A stretch of 64,000 bases of DNA from DATBRG01 sp036560445. Its GTDB lineage: Bacteria > Pseudomonadota > Gammaproteobacteria > Burkholderiales > Methylophilaceae. Positions 17,129 through 26,361 of the stretch are shown piece after piece. The notes under the pieces are model-generated. The model ran no database searches, was not told the origin of the DNA, and was given only the letters and a program-made list of their open reading frames with translations. The position numbers and the translations under genes were made by a program. Each line of letters opens with the position of its first letter. Position 1 is the stretch's first letter. The stretch spans positions 27,277 through 91,276 of the forward strand of contig DATBRG010000007.1 in NCBI GenBank assembly GCA_036560445.1. The letters run 5' to 3'.

Positions 17129-18478
17129 ATGAATACGCCGAAAAAAAACCTACCACAAAAAGTTTTCATCAAAACCTTCGGTTGCCAGATGAATGAATAC
17201 GATTCGTCCCGCATGGCAGATATGCTGCTTGCGACCGATGGCATGGTGGAAACTCAAACCCCTGAAGATGCCGATGTCATCCTGCTTAACACCTGCTCGG
17301 TGCGGGAAAAAGCGCAGGAAAAAGTCTTTAGCCACCTTGGTCGTTTCATACCGATGAAGCAGAAAAATCCGGACCTGATCATTGGCGTTGGCGGCTGTGT
17401 AGCCAGCCAGGAAGGCGAAAACATCGTTAACCGTGCGCCGTATGTGGATGTGGTTTTTGGGCCGCAAACCATCCACCGTCTACCCGACTTGATCAAAAGC
17501 AAAATGAGAACCGGTATATCGCAGGTAGACATCAGCTTTCCCGAGATTGAGAAGTTCGACCACCTGCCACCACCACGCGTGGAAGGTGCAGCGGCTTTCC
17601 TTTCAGTCATGGAAGGTTGCAGCAAATACTGCACCTTTTGTGTCGTGCCCTACACTCGTGGCGATGAGGTCTCAAGACCGTTTGCGGACATTCTCACTGA
17701 GGCTACACAACTGGCAGAACAAGGCGTCAAGGAAATCACACTACTAGGCCAGAATGTCAACGCCTACCGCAGCGAGACTGCAGAAGGCGATGCTGCTGAC
17801 CTAGCGCTGCTGATTGAATATATCGCCGAGATTCCACAGATCGAACGCATCCGTTTCACCACCTCGCACCCCAATGAAATGAGCCATGCGCTCATTGACT
17901 GTTTCGCGCGCATTCCTAAACTGGTATCGCACCTGCACCTACCAGTGCAGGCCGGCTCTGACCGTGTACTTATGGCCATGAAGCGCAACTATACTGGGTT
18001 GCAATATAAATCCATCATCCGCAAACTGCGTGAAGCACGGCCAGATATCTGCCTGACTTCCGACTTCATTATTGGCTTTCCAGGTGAATCGGAGGCTGAG
18101 TTCGAAGCCACTATCAAGCTGATGCAGGACGTAGGTTTTGATTTCAGCTTCAGCTTTACTTACAGCCCTCGCCCTGGAACTCCTGCGGCCTACCTCAATG
18201 ACGAGACGCCGGAAGAAATCAAGCTGGCCCGCCTGGCCCGTCTGCAAGCCATTAATGAGGAACAGGGCAAAGCAATCAGCCAAGCTATGGTAGGGAGCAC
18301 CCAGCGCGTGCTGGTAGAGAGTATTTCAAAGAAAAGCTCTGAGGAACTGGCAGGGCGTACTGACAATAACCGTATCGTCAATTTCCCCGGTGGTGCAGAG
18401 CTCATCAATCAATTTGTTTATATAAAGATCACCAAAGCTGAAGCGCACACGCTGCGTGGCGAACTGGTTCGAGGTTAA
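17129..18478 (+). CDS. miaB: tRNA methylthiotransferase MiaB
   Basis: Radical-SAM enzyme that adds a methylthio group to isopentenyl-adenosine 37 of tRNAs, 449 residues. The N-terminal UPF0004 domain has its three cluster cysteines (GCQMNEYDS, NTCSVREKA, GGCVASQEG). The radical-SAM motif is CSKYCTFC in EGCSKYCTFCVVPYTRG. A C-terminal TRAM domain covers about the last 65 residues. It is the first gene of the classic miaB-phoH-ybeY-corC run; the next gene starts two bases after its stop. Confidence 0.97.
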   Translation: MNTPKKNLPQKVFIKTFGCQMNEYDSSRMADMLLATDGMVETQTPEDADVILLNTCSVREKAQEKVFSHLGRFIPMKQKNPDLIIGVGGCVASQEGENIVNRAPYVDVVFGPQTIHRLPDLIKSKMRTGISQVDISFPEIEKFDHLPPPRVEGAAAFLSVMEGCSKYCTFCVVPYTRGDEVSRPFADILTEATQLAEQGVKEITLLGQNVNAYRSETAEGDAADLALLIEYIAEIPQIERIRFTTSHPNEMSHALIDCFARIPKLVSHLHLPVQAGSDRVLMAMKRNYTGLQYKSIIRKLREARPDICLTSDFIIGFPGESEAEFEATIKLMQDVGFDFSFSFTYSPRPGTPAAYLNDETPEEIKLARLARLQAINEEQGKAISQAMVGSTQRVLVESISKKSSEELAGRTDNNRIVNFPGGAELINQFVYIKITKAEAHTLRGELVRG

Positions 18479-18480
18479 TC

Positions 18481-19449
18481 TTGGAAATCACCCTACACCC
18501 CGAAGATAACCACCGCTTGGCCAACCTATGTGGCGCGCTGGATGAAAACCTAAAGCAGATCGAAGATGCACTGGATGTTGGCATTGCACGCCGCGGTTCT
18601 CACATCAAACTGACTGGCGAAAAACATCATATGCAGCTGGCAGCGCAATTGCTTGAGAACTTCTACGCCCGCGCCAAGAAACCTATCAGCCTGGAAGAAG
18701 TACAGCTTGGGCTGGTTGAGCTGGATAGGCTAAAGCCTGAAGATGTAAAGTCTGCAACCATGCCGGTACTGATGACACGCCGGCAAGACCTGCATGGCCG
18801 CACACCGCGCCAGGTGGAGTACCTGCAGCAGATACAGGAATATGACATCACTTTTGGTATAGGCCCAGCTGGCACAGGCAAAACCTATCTGGCTGTCGCC
18901 AGCGCAGTGGACGCACTGACGCGCGACCTGGTAAAGCGCATCGTGCTAGTACGCCCTGCGGTTGAAGCGGGTGAGCGGCTGGGGTTTTTGCCGGGCGATC
19001 TGTCACAGAAGGTAGATCCTTATTTACGCCCGCTATATGATGCGCTCTATGATCTGGCAGGTTATGACACCGTCAACAAGATGTTCGAACGTGGTGCAAT
19101 TGAAGTGGCACCTTTAGCCTATATGCGTGGCCGTACTTTGAACCAGAGCTTTATCATCCTGGATGAAGCACAAAACACTACACCGGAACAAATGAAGATG
19201 TTCCTTACCCGCATAGGCTTTGGTACCAAGGCGGTGATTACCGGTGACGTTACCCAGATTGACCTTGGCCGCGGCCAGAAAAGCGGCTTGATAGAAGCAC
19301 AAAAAATACTCAAGGAGGTGCGCGGCATTGCCTTTACGCATTTCCTATCCGATGACGTGGTGCGCCACCCTTTGGTGCAGAAAATCATCAATGCCTACGA
19401 AAAATACAATGAGGCAAACGACACATCCGCGAAAGCAGCAAACCAATAA
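18481..19449 (+). CDS. ybeZ: PhoH-family ATPase (YbeZ)
   Basis: A cytosolic 322-residue P-loop protein of the PhoH family. Walker A is GPAGTGKTYLA; Walker B is FIILDEAQNTTPEQMK, with the family segment RPAVEAGERLGFLPGDL between them and TGDVTQIDL after. In other bacteria YbeZ works with YbeY and is implicated in RNA metabolism. The start is TTG with GAGGT six bases upstream, inside the end of miaB. Its stop overlaps the start of ybeY by one base (TAATG). Confidence 0.93.
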   Translation: MEITLHPEDNHRLANLCGALDENLKQIEDALDVGIARRGSHIKLTGEKHHMQLAAQLLENFYARAKKPISLEEVQLGLVELDRLKPEDVKSATMPVLMTRRQDLHGRTPRQVEYLQQIQEYDITFGIGPAGTGKTYLAVASAVDALTRDLVKRIVLVRPAVEAGERLGFLPGDLSQKVDPYLRPLYDALYDLAGYDTVNKMFERGAIEVAPLAYMRGRTLNQSFIILDEAQNTTPEQMKMFLTRIGFGTKAVITGDVTQIDLGRGQKSGLIEAQKILKEVRGIAFTHFLSDDVVRHPLVQKIINAYEKYNEANDTSAKAANQ

Positions 19450-19898
19450 TGCCAAAACTTGCATTAGCCGTGCAGTATGCTAGCGAGGCAGCCGGGTTGC
19501 CGACCGTAGCGCAATTCCGTAAGTGGGCAGCGCGTACATTGCGTGTAGATACTGAAGTGACTTTGCGTATCGTAGATGAGGCTGAAGGGCGCGCTTTGAA
19601 CCGTGATTACCGTGGCAAGGATTATGCTACTAACGTGCTGACCTTCCCGCTGGCCGAAGAACCGCACCTAATGGGCGATATCATTTTGTGCGCGCCAGTT
19701 GTGGCGAAGGAAGCAGGCGCGCAGAACAAGCCCTTGCTTGCACACTTCGCCCATTTGACTGTGCACGGCGTACTGCACCTGCATGGCTACGACCACGAAA
19801 CAGAAGCACAGGCTGAGCTCATGGAAACGCTGGAATCTGAAATTGTCATGAAGCTTGGCTACCCTGATCCTTATCTGAGTGAAAAGGAAGCCGCCTGA
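19449..19898 (+). CDS. ybeY: Endoribonuclease YbeY
   Basis: A 149-residue metalloprotein needed for 16S rRNA 3'-end maturation and ribosome quality control. The zinc-binding signature HGVLHLHGYDHE is present in full, along with the RDYRGKDYATNVLTFPL strand motif. Length is typical. It overlaps its neighbours by one base on each side, consistent with translational coupling in the phoH-ybeY-corC operon. Confidence 0.96.
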   Translation: MPKLALAVQYASEAAGLPTVAQFRKWAARTLRVDTEVTLRIVDEAEGRALNRDYRGKDYATNVLTFPLAEEPHLMGDIILCAPVVAKEAGAQNKPLLAHFAHLTVHGVLHLHGYDHETEAQAELMETLESEIVMKLGYPDPYLSEKEAA

Positions 19899-20758
19899 TG
19901 GCTGAGATAGAAAAACGTAACGGTAATGAGAAGCCTCGCTGGCTTGAGCGCCTGACTAACTTTCTGCTGCGCGAGCCAGAAGACCGTGAGCAGCTCATCG
20001 AACTGCTGCACTCAGCGTATGAAAACAGCCTCTTGGATGCTGATGCACTCTCCATGATCGAGGGCGTGCTGCAGGTTTCCGAGATGCAAGTACGCGACAT
20101 CATGATTCCGCGTTCGCAAATGGATGTCATCGACATCACAGACCCACCTGAGAAGTTCATCCCGTTCGTAATTGATACGGCTCACTCACGCTTTCCAGTC
20201 ATTGACGAAAACAAGGACGACATTGTCGGCATCCTGCTAGCCAAAGACTTACTACGTTATTACGCTGGCGAAGATTTCAACGTGCGCGACATGCTGCGCC
20301 CGGCGGTATTTATCCCGGAAGCCAAGCGCCTCAACGTGCTACTCAAAGAGTTCCGCAGCAACCGCAACCATATCGCCATCGTTGTCGATGAATACGGCGG
20401 CGTGGCGGGAATGGTGACTATCGAAGACGTGCTGGAACAGATCGTCGGCGATATTGAGGACGAATACGATTTTGATGAAACCGAAGACAACATCCTCCGC
20501 GACCTGAGTGGGCGCTACCGGGTCAAGGCGCTGACTGAGATTGCCGATTTCAACGAGGCATTGGGCACAGAGTGCAGCGATGAAGAGTTTTCCACCATCG
20601 GCGGCTTGGTAGTCAGCAAATTCGGACACCTGCCAAAGCGCGGCGAACAGATAAGCTTTGACGGCTTGAACTTCACTGTATTACGTGCAGATAGCCGCAG
20701 GCTGCATTCCATCCTGGTTGAAGTATTACCAGAGCCAATTCTCGCTACCGAAACATGA
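19898..20758 (+). CDS. corC: CorC/YbeX CBS-domain protein
   Basis: A 286-residue cytosolic protein of the CorC/HlyC family without the membrane domain of the larger HlyC-like members. Two CBS domains (about residues 68-195, with VRDIMIPRSQMDVID and IAIVVDEYGGVAGMVTIEDVLEQIVGDIEDE) precede a C-terminal CorC_HlyC domain (about 205-283). The family is linked to magnesium and cobalt efflux and, next to YbeY, to ribosome function. In many related bacteria lnt follows at once; here about 5.6 kb separate them. Confidence 0.93.
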   Translation: MAEIEKRNGNEKPRWLERLTNFLLREPEDREQLIELLHSAYENSLLDADALSMIEGVLQVSEMQVRDIMIPRSQMDVIDITDPPEKFIPFVIDTAHSRFPVIDENKDDIVGILLAKDLLRYYAGEDFNVRDMLRPAVFIPEAKRLNVLLKEFRSNRNHIAIVVDEYGGVAGMVTIEDVLEQIVGDIEDEYDFDETEDNILRDLSGRYRVKALTEIADFNEALGTECSDEEFSTIGGLVVSKFGHLPKRGEQISFDGLNFTVLRADSRRLHSILVEVLPEPILATET

Positions 20759-20856
20759 TTTAGATTATTGATTTTGGTATGCAACTGCGGGAACTTATCC
20801 CGATTGCATTTGCTCATATCAAAAGACTTTAACTTAAAATTCTGGGAGTGCTGGTT

Positions 20857-21258
20857 ATGAGAACATTGTTTTTGGCCTTGTTTTTAGCCCTTTCCGGCAC
20901 TGCTATTGCCGAGGCCAACCAACTGCCGACTGCGGATATTAACCAACTATCCGAGATTCCAACGGCTGAGAAAGAATTTGTTGCCACCATCAATGGCTTT
21001 GAGAAAACCAAGATCGTTGAGCAATTTGGCGAGCCGAGCAAGAAGGACGATATCAAGACTGACAGCGGCAAGATAGTTGCCTCTGTCTGGCAGTACCACT
21101 ATCTCAACACCACACCTGAAGGTGAGTACTACCAAACCACCGAACTTGATTTCGTGGATGATAAGGTAGTGATGGTGGTATTCATGAATGGCGATGGCAC
21201 GGACAACAACCCTGTTGATGGCTTGCGTGAGATACCTCCACTCAAGCCTGATTTGTAA
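20857..21258 (+). CDS. Small exported protein of unknown function
   Basis: A 133-residue protein with a clear signal peptide (MRTLFLALFLALSGTAIAEA). The mature part has a SmpA/OmlA-like feel (FEKTKIVEQFGEPSKKDDIKTDSGKIVASVWQY then YYQTTELDFVDDKVVMV): a short helix, the GEPSKK turn and a beta strand pair, but it is not clearly that family. The ATG at 20857 is chosen because GGGAG lies eight bases upstream; a GTG nine bases earlier is the alternative. It is the first of three genes between corC and lnt. Confidence 0.75.
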   Translation: MRTLFLALFLALSGTAIAEANQLPTADINQLSEIPTAEKEFVATINGFEKTKIVEQFGEPSKKDDIKTDSGKIVASVWQYHYLNTTPEGEYYQTTELDFVDDKVVMVVFMNGDGTDNNPVDGLREIPPLKPDL

Positions 21259-21403
21259 GCTTTTATCAACAAAATCACCTCTGCCCCAATAGTTTCTTTG
21301 GGCTAAAAAATAGTGGTAATGTATTTGTAGTTACCACTGTTATAGTGTGTGTAATTCAGATGTCTCAACATGACTGATTTGCACACACTGCCGGAGGACT
21401 CAA

Positions 21404-24400
21404 TTGGCAACGACCTATATTTCAGGCATCAGTCACGTCACTACCAACTTCTCAGGTGGTGGTACCGGCGATGACGCAGCAATATCTTCCGATGGCCGCT
21501 ATTTAGTATTCACCTCTAATTCATTCAATCCTTCTACACTTGCCGCGAATGGCATAACCAACAACCCGCACGTCTACCTCAAGGATTTATCGACCGGCCA
21601 ACTCACACTAGTTGACCCACTCGTCTTTAATTCTTTTAGTCAAGATATCTCGTCAGCAGGGTTTGATGAAGCTATTTCAGCCGATGGCCGCTATATTGCG
21701 TATGAAAATACTACAGACCCAAGCGGCATTTCCCAAGTGATGGTTTTCAACACGCAAACCCATGCCTTGGTCAACGCCAGCTCCGATTCATCAGGTACTG
21801 CAGCTAATGGCGACAGCGGCTCTAATGCTGGTAGCGGCAGTAGCGCCGGCGTTAATCTGTCAATTTCAGCAGATGGCAGATTCGTAGCCTTTGCCAGTGA
21901 CGCCACCAACCTGGTCGCACACGATACTAACGACGTGTCGGATGTCTTCGTCAAGGACTTATCAGACGGAACTATCACAAGAGTCAGCGAGTCTAGTACT
22001 GGCGTTCAAGGTAACTGGTACAGCTTCCACCCGGCAATATCAGACGACGGTAAATTTCTCGTTTTCGAGAGCCAGGCATCAAGTCTGGTGACAGCAACCA
22101 ATGGATTTAGCGCAGGGAGCTTCGATGACGTTTATCTGCGCGATTTAACCACCGGCGCCACCACTGCAATAAGCCTCAAGACACTCACCGGGCCAATCAA
22201 TGGTTCGGGTTCTAATCCTGACATCTCCGCTGATGGCCGTTACATCGTATTCGACAGTTCCGGCAAATATGTAAGCGCAGACAATAATGACCACGAAGAC
22301 ATATACCGCTACGACCGGGTAACCAATACCTATGCACTGGTTAGCACTGCATCTACCGGGACTGTTGCTAACGGGGATAGCACGCATGCTTCCATTTCCG
22401 AAGATGGGCGTTACATCGCATTCCAGAGTAATGCGTCAAATCTGGTGGCCAATGACAATAACGATGCCATCAATACCGATATTTTTGTGAAGGACATGCT
22501 GACTGGCGCCATTGCCCTCGTCGATGTCGCCGCAGATGGCACAACAGAAGGAAATAGTTTCAGCTTTACTCCAGTCATCTCAGGTGATGGGCATTACATC
22601 TCGTTTACAACTCAATCCTCGAACCTTTTGCCACCACTATCAGGCCAGAACACCCTGCTGACCCTCAACCCGCTATGGGTTCAAACACCCAAAGTGACTT
22701 CATTCAGCCCCAGCGACGAAGCTACCGGCGTCAATGTAGGTAACAACATTGTGATTACCTTTGATGAATCCATCGAGAAAGGTACCGGTAATATCCTCCT
22801 TAAAACATCCTCTGGCGTGACAATAGAGTCCTTCGCTGTCGCCACTAGCCCCGCCATTACTATCTCAGATAACACGCTCACGATTAACCCGACCAGGGAC
22901 ATGTTATACGGCACCGGTTATAAACTTGAAATTGCTACAGGCGCAATTAAAGACCTGGCCGGGACCAGCTATCCCGGTACGACCACCTACAACTTCACCA
23001 CTACCGATACGCTCATCACATCCGCATCAAGCTTCACGCTAGCAACCTCGCCTAACAAGCTCATGTATACAGGCGGCTCTGATTTCACCGGTACAGGTAA
23101 CTCTGCCGCCAACGTGATTACCGGCGGCATCGGCAACGACTCGCTGAATGGGGGCTTGGGTGCAGATACCCTGATAGGGGGTGCAGGTAACGACACCCTA
23201 AATGGTGGCACTGGTATTGATAGCCTCATGGGTGGCGCCGGCAATGATGTCTACATCGTCGACAACGCATTGGACGTAGTGAACGAGGAAAGTAATGCCG
23301 ATACTGCTGATGAAATCCGCGCCTCTATCAACATCGATCTCTCGCTTGCCAAATATGCCGGCATTGAAAATCTGACTTTGACTGGTACAACTGTGCTTAA
23401 TGGCACTGGCAATAACAGTGACAATGTCATCACCGGTAACAGCGCTGCCAATATCCTTGATGGCGGGGCTGGCAACGATACGCTGATTGGCGGTGCGGGT
23501 GCTGATACCTACATCGTTGATAGCGTTGGGGACATAGTGCAGGAGACTTCTACCGTTGCCACCGAAATCGACACCGTCAAGAGTGCAGTCGACTTCACTT
23601 TGGGCGAACATCTTGAAAAGCTCATTCTTACTGCCCCAGGCCACATTGGCACTGGCAACGTCCTGAACAACACCCTGACCGGCACCACCGGCCCAGATAC
23701 CCTGGATGGCGGTGCAGGCAACGATACCTTGATTGGGGCCGCAGGCAATGATGTCTATATCGTCGATAACATTCACGATGTAGTCACTGAAGCTACCAGC
23801 GCATTGAGCGGTACCGACCTAGTAGAAAGCAGCGTCACTTGGGTCCTGGGAGCTAATCTGGAGCAGTTAGCACTGACTGGTAGCGATAATATCAACGGCA
23901 CCGGCAATATCCTGGCTAATACCATTACTGGGAACAGCGGCAACAACTCGCTGAATGGCGGCACTGGCAACGACACACTGAATGGCGGCACCGGCAACGA
24001 CACACTGGATGGCGGCGCAGGAGTCGACAGCCTGACTGGTGGGAATGGGGACGACACCTACATCCTCGACAACATCAACGATATCGTCAATGAAACCGGC
24101 GATGGTAACGATACGGTCAAGGTCATGTACAACACAGCTACCCCAACGACCCTGACCGTAAATAGCGGTAATTTTACCAATATCGAAAATATCACTGCGA
24201 GCGGCACTGGGCTTTACAGCCTGGTAGGCGATACGAATGACAATACACTCATTGGCAACGGCTCTGCCAACAGCATCACCGGTGGTGACGGTAACGACAT
24301 GTTGAATGGCGGTGTCGGCGCAGACACTCTCGTCGGTGGTGCCGGTAATGACGTCTACGTGGTCGACAATGCACTGGATGTGGTGAGCGAAGAGAGCAAT

Positions 24401-25825
24401 ACCGACACTGCTGACGAAATCCAGGCTTCCATCAGCATCGATCTCACACTGACCAAGTACGCTGGTATCGAGAACCTTGCCCTGATTGGTGCCGCTGCCA
24501 TCAACGGCACCGGAAATGATGGCGACAATGCCATCACTGGTAATAGCGGCATCAATAAGTTAACAGGGATGGGCGGGAACGACACACTCGATGGCGGTGC
24601 AGGCGCCGACAACCTCATCGGCGGAACAGGAAACGACACCTATATCGTTGATAATGCCGGCGAAAAAATCACAGAGCTCATAAACGAAGGTACTGATGAT
24701 GTTTTCAGTAGTGCTTCCTACATCCTCGCGGCCAACATCGAAAACCTGACGCTGACCGGTAGCGCCAATATCAATGCCACTGGCAATACGTTGGATAACA
24801 TCATCACCGGCAACACCGGCAATAACGTGATTACCGGCGGCGCAGGTAACGATATGATGGATGGCGCTAGTGGCAACGATATTTACATCATGACTGCGGC
24901 TAGCGAGCATACCCAAGGTGAAATCGCTGACGGTGCTGGCACTGCTGACGAAGTACGCTTTGCCACCACAACCCTGACTGGCGGTAGCACCCTGACACTA
25001 TATGCCGAAGATACCGGGATCGAACGTGTGCTGATAGGCACCGGTATAGCCACTGCTGCGGTCACTACCGGTACTACTGCGCTCAACATTGACGCCTCGG
25101 CTGTACTCAATTCACTCAGTATCACCGGCAATGCTGGCGCCAACATTCTGACCGGTAACGATGCAGGGGATACATTAGATGGTGGTGCCGGTAATGACAT
25201 TCTCAATGGCGGTACTGGTAACGATGTATTCGTGATAGATCGAGCCGGTGACGTCATTAATGACACCGGTGGCATCGACACCGTCAAAGCTTCATTCAGC
25301 GGTTATACGCTCGCTAGCGGCCTGGAAAATCTCACGCTTACCGGGGTCGCCGCTATTAATGGTAATGGTAACGATAGTGACAACATCATCACCGGCAACA
25401 ACGCTGCCAATATCCTCGATGGTGGCGCAGGTAACGATACGCTGATTGGCGGATTGGGCGCCGATACTTTATGGGGTAGAGCTGGCGCCGATACTTTCGT
25501 GTTTAGCACAGCCCCAGCCGTTGCCAATGTAGACAAGATCATGGACTTTAATAGTGGCGAGGGCGATATTATTGGAATTTCGTCCAGTATCTTCACAGCG
25601 CTGGGAGGAGACGTTATAGATAATGAGTTACATGCAGGTGCAGGCTTCACGACTGCGGCCACGGCCGATCAGCACCTGATCTATAACACAACCACCGGCA
25701 ACCTTTATTACGACACAGATGGCGTTGGCGGTTCGGCAGCAATGTTGCTCGCCACTATCAACCAGAATGGCCTTGCTACCAGCCACCCTACCCTGACAGC
25801 AGCTGACTTCGGGATTCTGACCTAA
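21404..25825 (+). CDS. Large beta-propeller/RTX protein, probably type I secreted
   Basis: A 1473-residue protein with no signal peptide. Residues 1-425 hold seven TolB-like blades, each marked by an ISxDGRYxxF-type motif. A Big_5/SwmB-like Ig domain follows (about 428-540, VTSFSPSDEATGVNVGNNI). From about 555 to 1370 come nine blocks of glycine-aspartate RTX nonapeptides (GGAGNDTLxGG) alternating with beta segments of the NLTLTGxxxINGTGN type. The C terminus (TADQHLIYNTTTGNLYYDTDG to the end) resembles type I secretion signals. It starts at TTG with a strong GGAGG seven bases upstream. No ABC exporter genes lie in the window. It is likely a surface or extracellular calcium-binding protein; its ligand is unknown. 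Confidence 0.85.
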   Translation: MATTYISGISHVTTNFSGGGTGDDAAISSDGRYLVFTSNSFNPSTLAANGITNNPHVYLKDLSTGQLTLVDPLVFNSFSQDISSAGFDEAISADGRYIAYENTTDPSGISQVMVFNTQTHALVNASSDSSGTAANGDSGSNAGSGSSAGVNLSISADGRFVAFASDATNLVAHDTNDVSDVFVKDLSDGTITRVSESSTGVQGNWYSFHPAISDDGKFLVFESQASSLVTATNGFSAGSFDDVYLRDLTTGATTAISLKTLTGPINGSGSNPDISADGRYIVFDSSGKYVSADNNDHEDIYRYDRVTNTYALVSTASTGTVANGDSTHASISEDGRYIAFQSNASNLVANDNNDAINTDIFVKDMLTGAIALVDVAADGTTEGNSFSFTPVISGDGHYISFTTQSSNLLPPLSGQNTLLTLNPLWVQTPKVTSFSPSDEATGVNVGNNIVITFDESIEKGTGNILLKTSSGVTIESFAVATSPAITISDNTLTINPTRDMLYGTGYKLEIATGAIKDLAGTSYPGTTTYNFTTTDTLITSASSFTLATSPNKLMYTGGSDFTGTGNSAANVITGGIGNDSLNGGLGADTLIGGAGNDTLNGGTGIDSLMGGAGNDVYIVDNALDVVNEESNADTADEIRASINIDLSLAKYAGIENLTLTGTTVLNGTGNNSDNVITGNSAANILDGGAGNDTLIGGAGADTYIVDSVGDIVQETSTVATEIDTVKSAVDFTLGEHLEKLILTAPGHIGTGNVLNNTLTGTTGPDTLDGGAGNDTLIGAAGNDVYIVDNIHDVVTEATSALSGTDLVESSVTWVLGANLEQLALTGSDNINGTGNILANTITGNSGNNSLNGGTGNDTLNGGTGNDTLDGGAGVDSLTGGNGDDTYILDNINDIVNETGDGNDTVKVMYNTATPTTLTVNSGNFTNIENITASGTGLYSLVGDTNDNTLIGNGSANSITGGDGNDMLNGGVGADTLVGGAGNDVYVVDNALDVVSEESNTDTADEIQASISIDLTLTKYAGIENLALIGAAAINGTGNDGDNAITGNSGINKLTGMGGNDTLDGGAGADNLIGGTGNDTYIVDNAGEKITELINEGTDDVFSSASYILAANIENLTLTGSANINATGNTLDNIITGNTGNNVITGGAGNDMMDGASGNDIYIMTAASEHTQGEIADGAGTADEVRFATTTLTGGSTLTLYAEDTGIERVLIGTGIATAAVTTGTTALNIDASAVLNSLSITGNAGANILTGNDAGDTLDGGAGNDILNGGTGNDVFVIDRAGDVINDTGGIDTVKASFSGYTLASGLENLTLTGVAAINGNGNDSDNIITGNNAANILDGGAGNDTLIGGLGADTLWGRAGADTFVFSTAPAVANVDKIMDFNSGEGDIIGISSSIFTALGGDVIDNELHAGAGFTTAATADQHLIYNTTTGNLYYDTDGVGGSAAMLLATINQNGLATSHPTLTAADFGILT
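23243..24547 (+). repeat. Internal duplication in the RTX gene
   Basis: Segments 23243-23443 and 24347-24547 are both 201 bases long and encode 67 residues that agree at 51 positions by hand count (NDVYIVDNALDVVNEES against NDVYVVDNALDVVSEES, and so on). The spacing is 1104 bases, a whole number of codons. Confidence 0.75.
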
Positions 25826-25828
25826 GCC

Positions 25829-26269
25829 TTACACATCTGAAGTGCAATACGGGCAACGCGTTGCCTTGACTGGGATGGCCGAGTAGCAACGCGGGCAATC
25901 CTTGGTCGCAGGAGGAGGGACTTCATCCTCGCGTTTAAGGCGGTTAAGCATGCGTATCAGCAAAAACACAGCAAATGCCACAATCGTGAAACTCACCACC
26001 GCATTGACCAGCAGACCATAGTTCAAGGTCACCGCACCGGCAGCCTTGGCAGCTGCAACCGAGGCATAAGGCGCCGCGACTGCGCCTTCTTTCAGCACAA
26101 AAAACATGTTGCTGAAATCGACATTACCAAGTACCAAGCCGATTGGCGGCATAATAACGTCATCTACCAGGGATTTCACAATCGCGCCAAAAGCTGCACC
26201 TATGATGATACCGACGGCCATATCCACCACATTACCGCGCATAGCAAAGGCTTTGAATTCTTTTAACAT
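25829..26269 (-). CDS. mscL: Large-conductance mechanosensitive channel MscL
   Basis: A 146-residue inner-membrane channel that opens under membrane tension to release osmolytes. The N-terminal amphipathic helix MLKEFKAFAMRGNVVDMAVG is followed by TM1 (IIIGAAFGAIVKSLVDDVIMP) and TM2 (LLVNAVVSFTIVAFAVFLLI). The C terminus carries a CPRC-x9-CPYC motif that looks like a small zinc ribbon, absent from the enteric protein. The start is chosen for GGGAG upstream; an 11-residue extension to 26302 is possible but not conserved. It converges on the RTX gene with three bases between stop codons. Confidence 0.94.
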   Translation of the reverse strand: MLKEFKAFAMRGNVVDMAVGIIIGAAFGAIVKSLVDDVIMPPIGLVLGNVDFSNMFFVLKEGAVAAPYASVAAAKAAGAVTLNYGLLVNAVVSFTIVAFAVFLLIRMLNRLKREDEVPPPATKDCPRCYSAIPVKATRCPYCTSDV

Positions 26270-26361
26270 CTGAGGTCTCCCGGGTAGTTGAATTGCTGAC
26301 AATCGCTATAATGCAAAAAGTTTAGCCCAGCGTCTATTGATTTAGCTACTAAGGAATTCAT

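Noticed and set aside
23080..25500. Regularly repeated DNA that could be mistaken for a CRISPR or satellite array
   Set aside because: The repeats are in frame and encode RTX nonapeptides of varied sequence.
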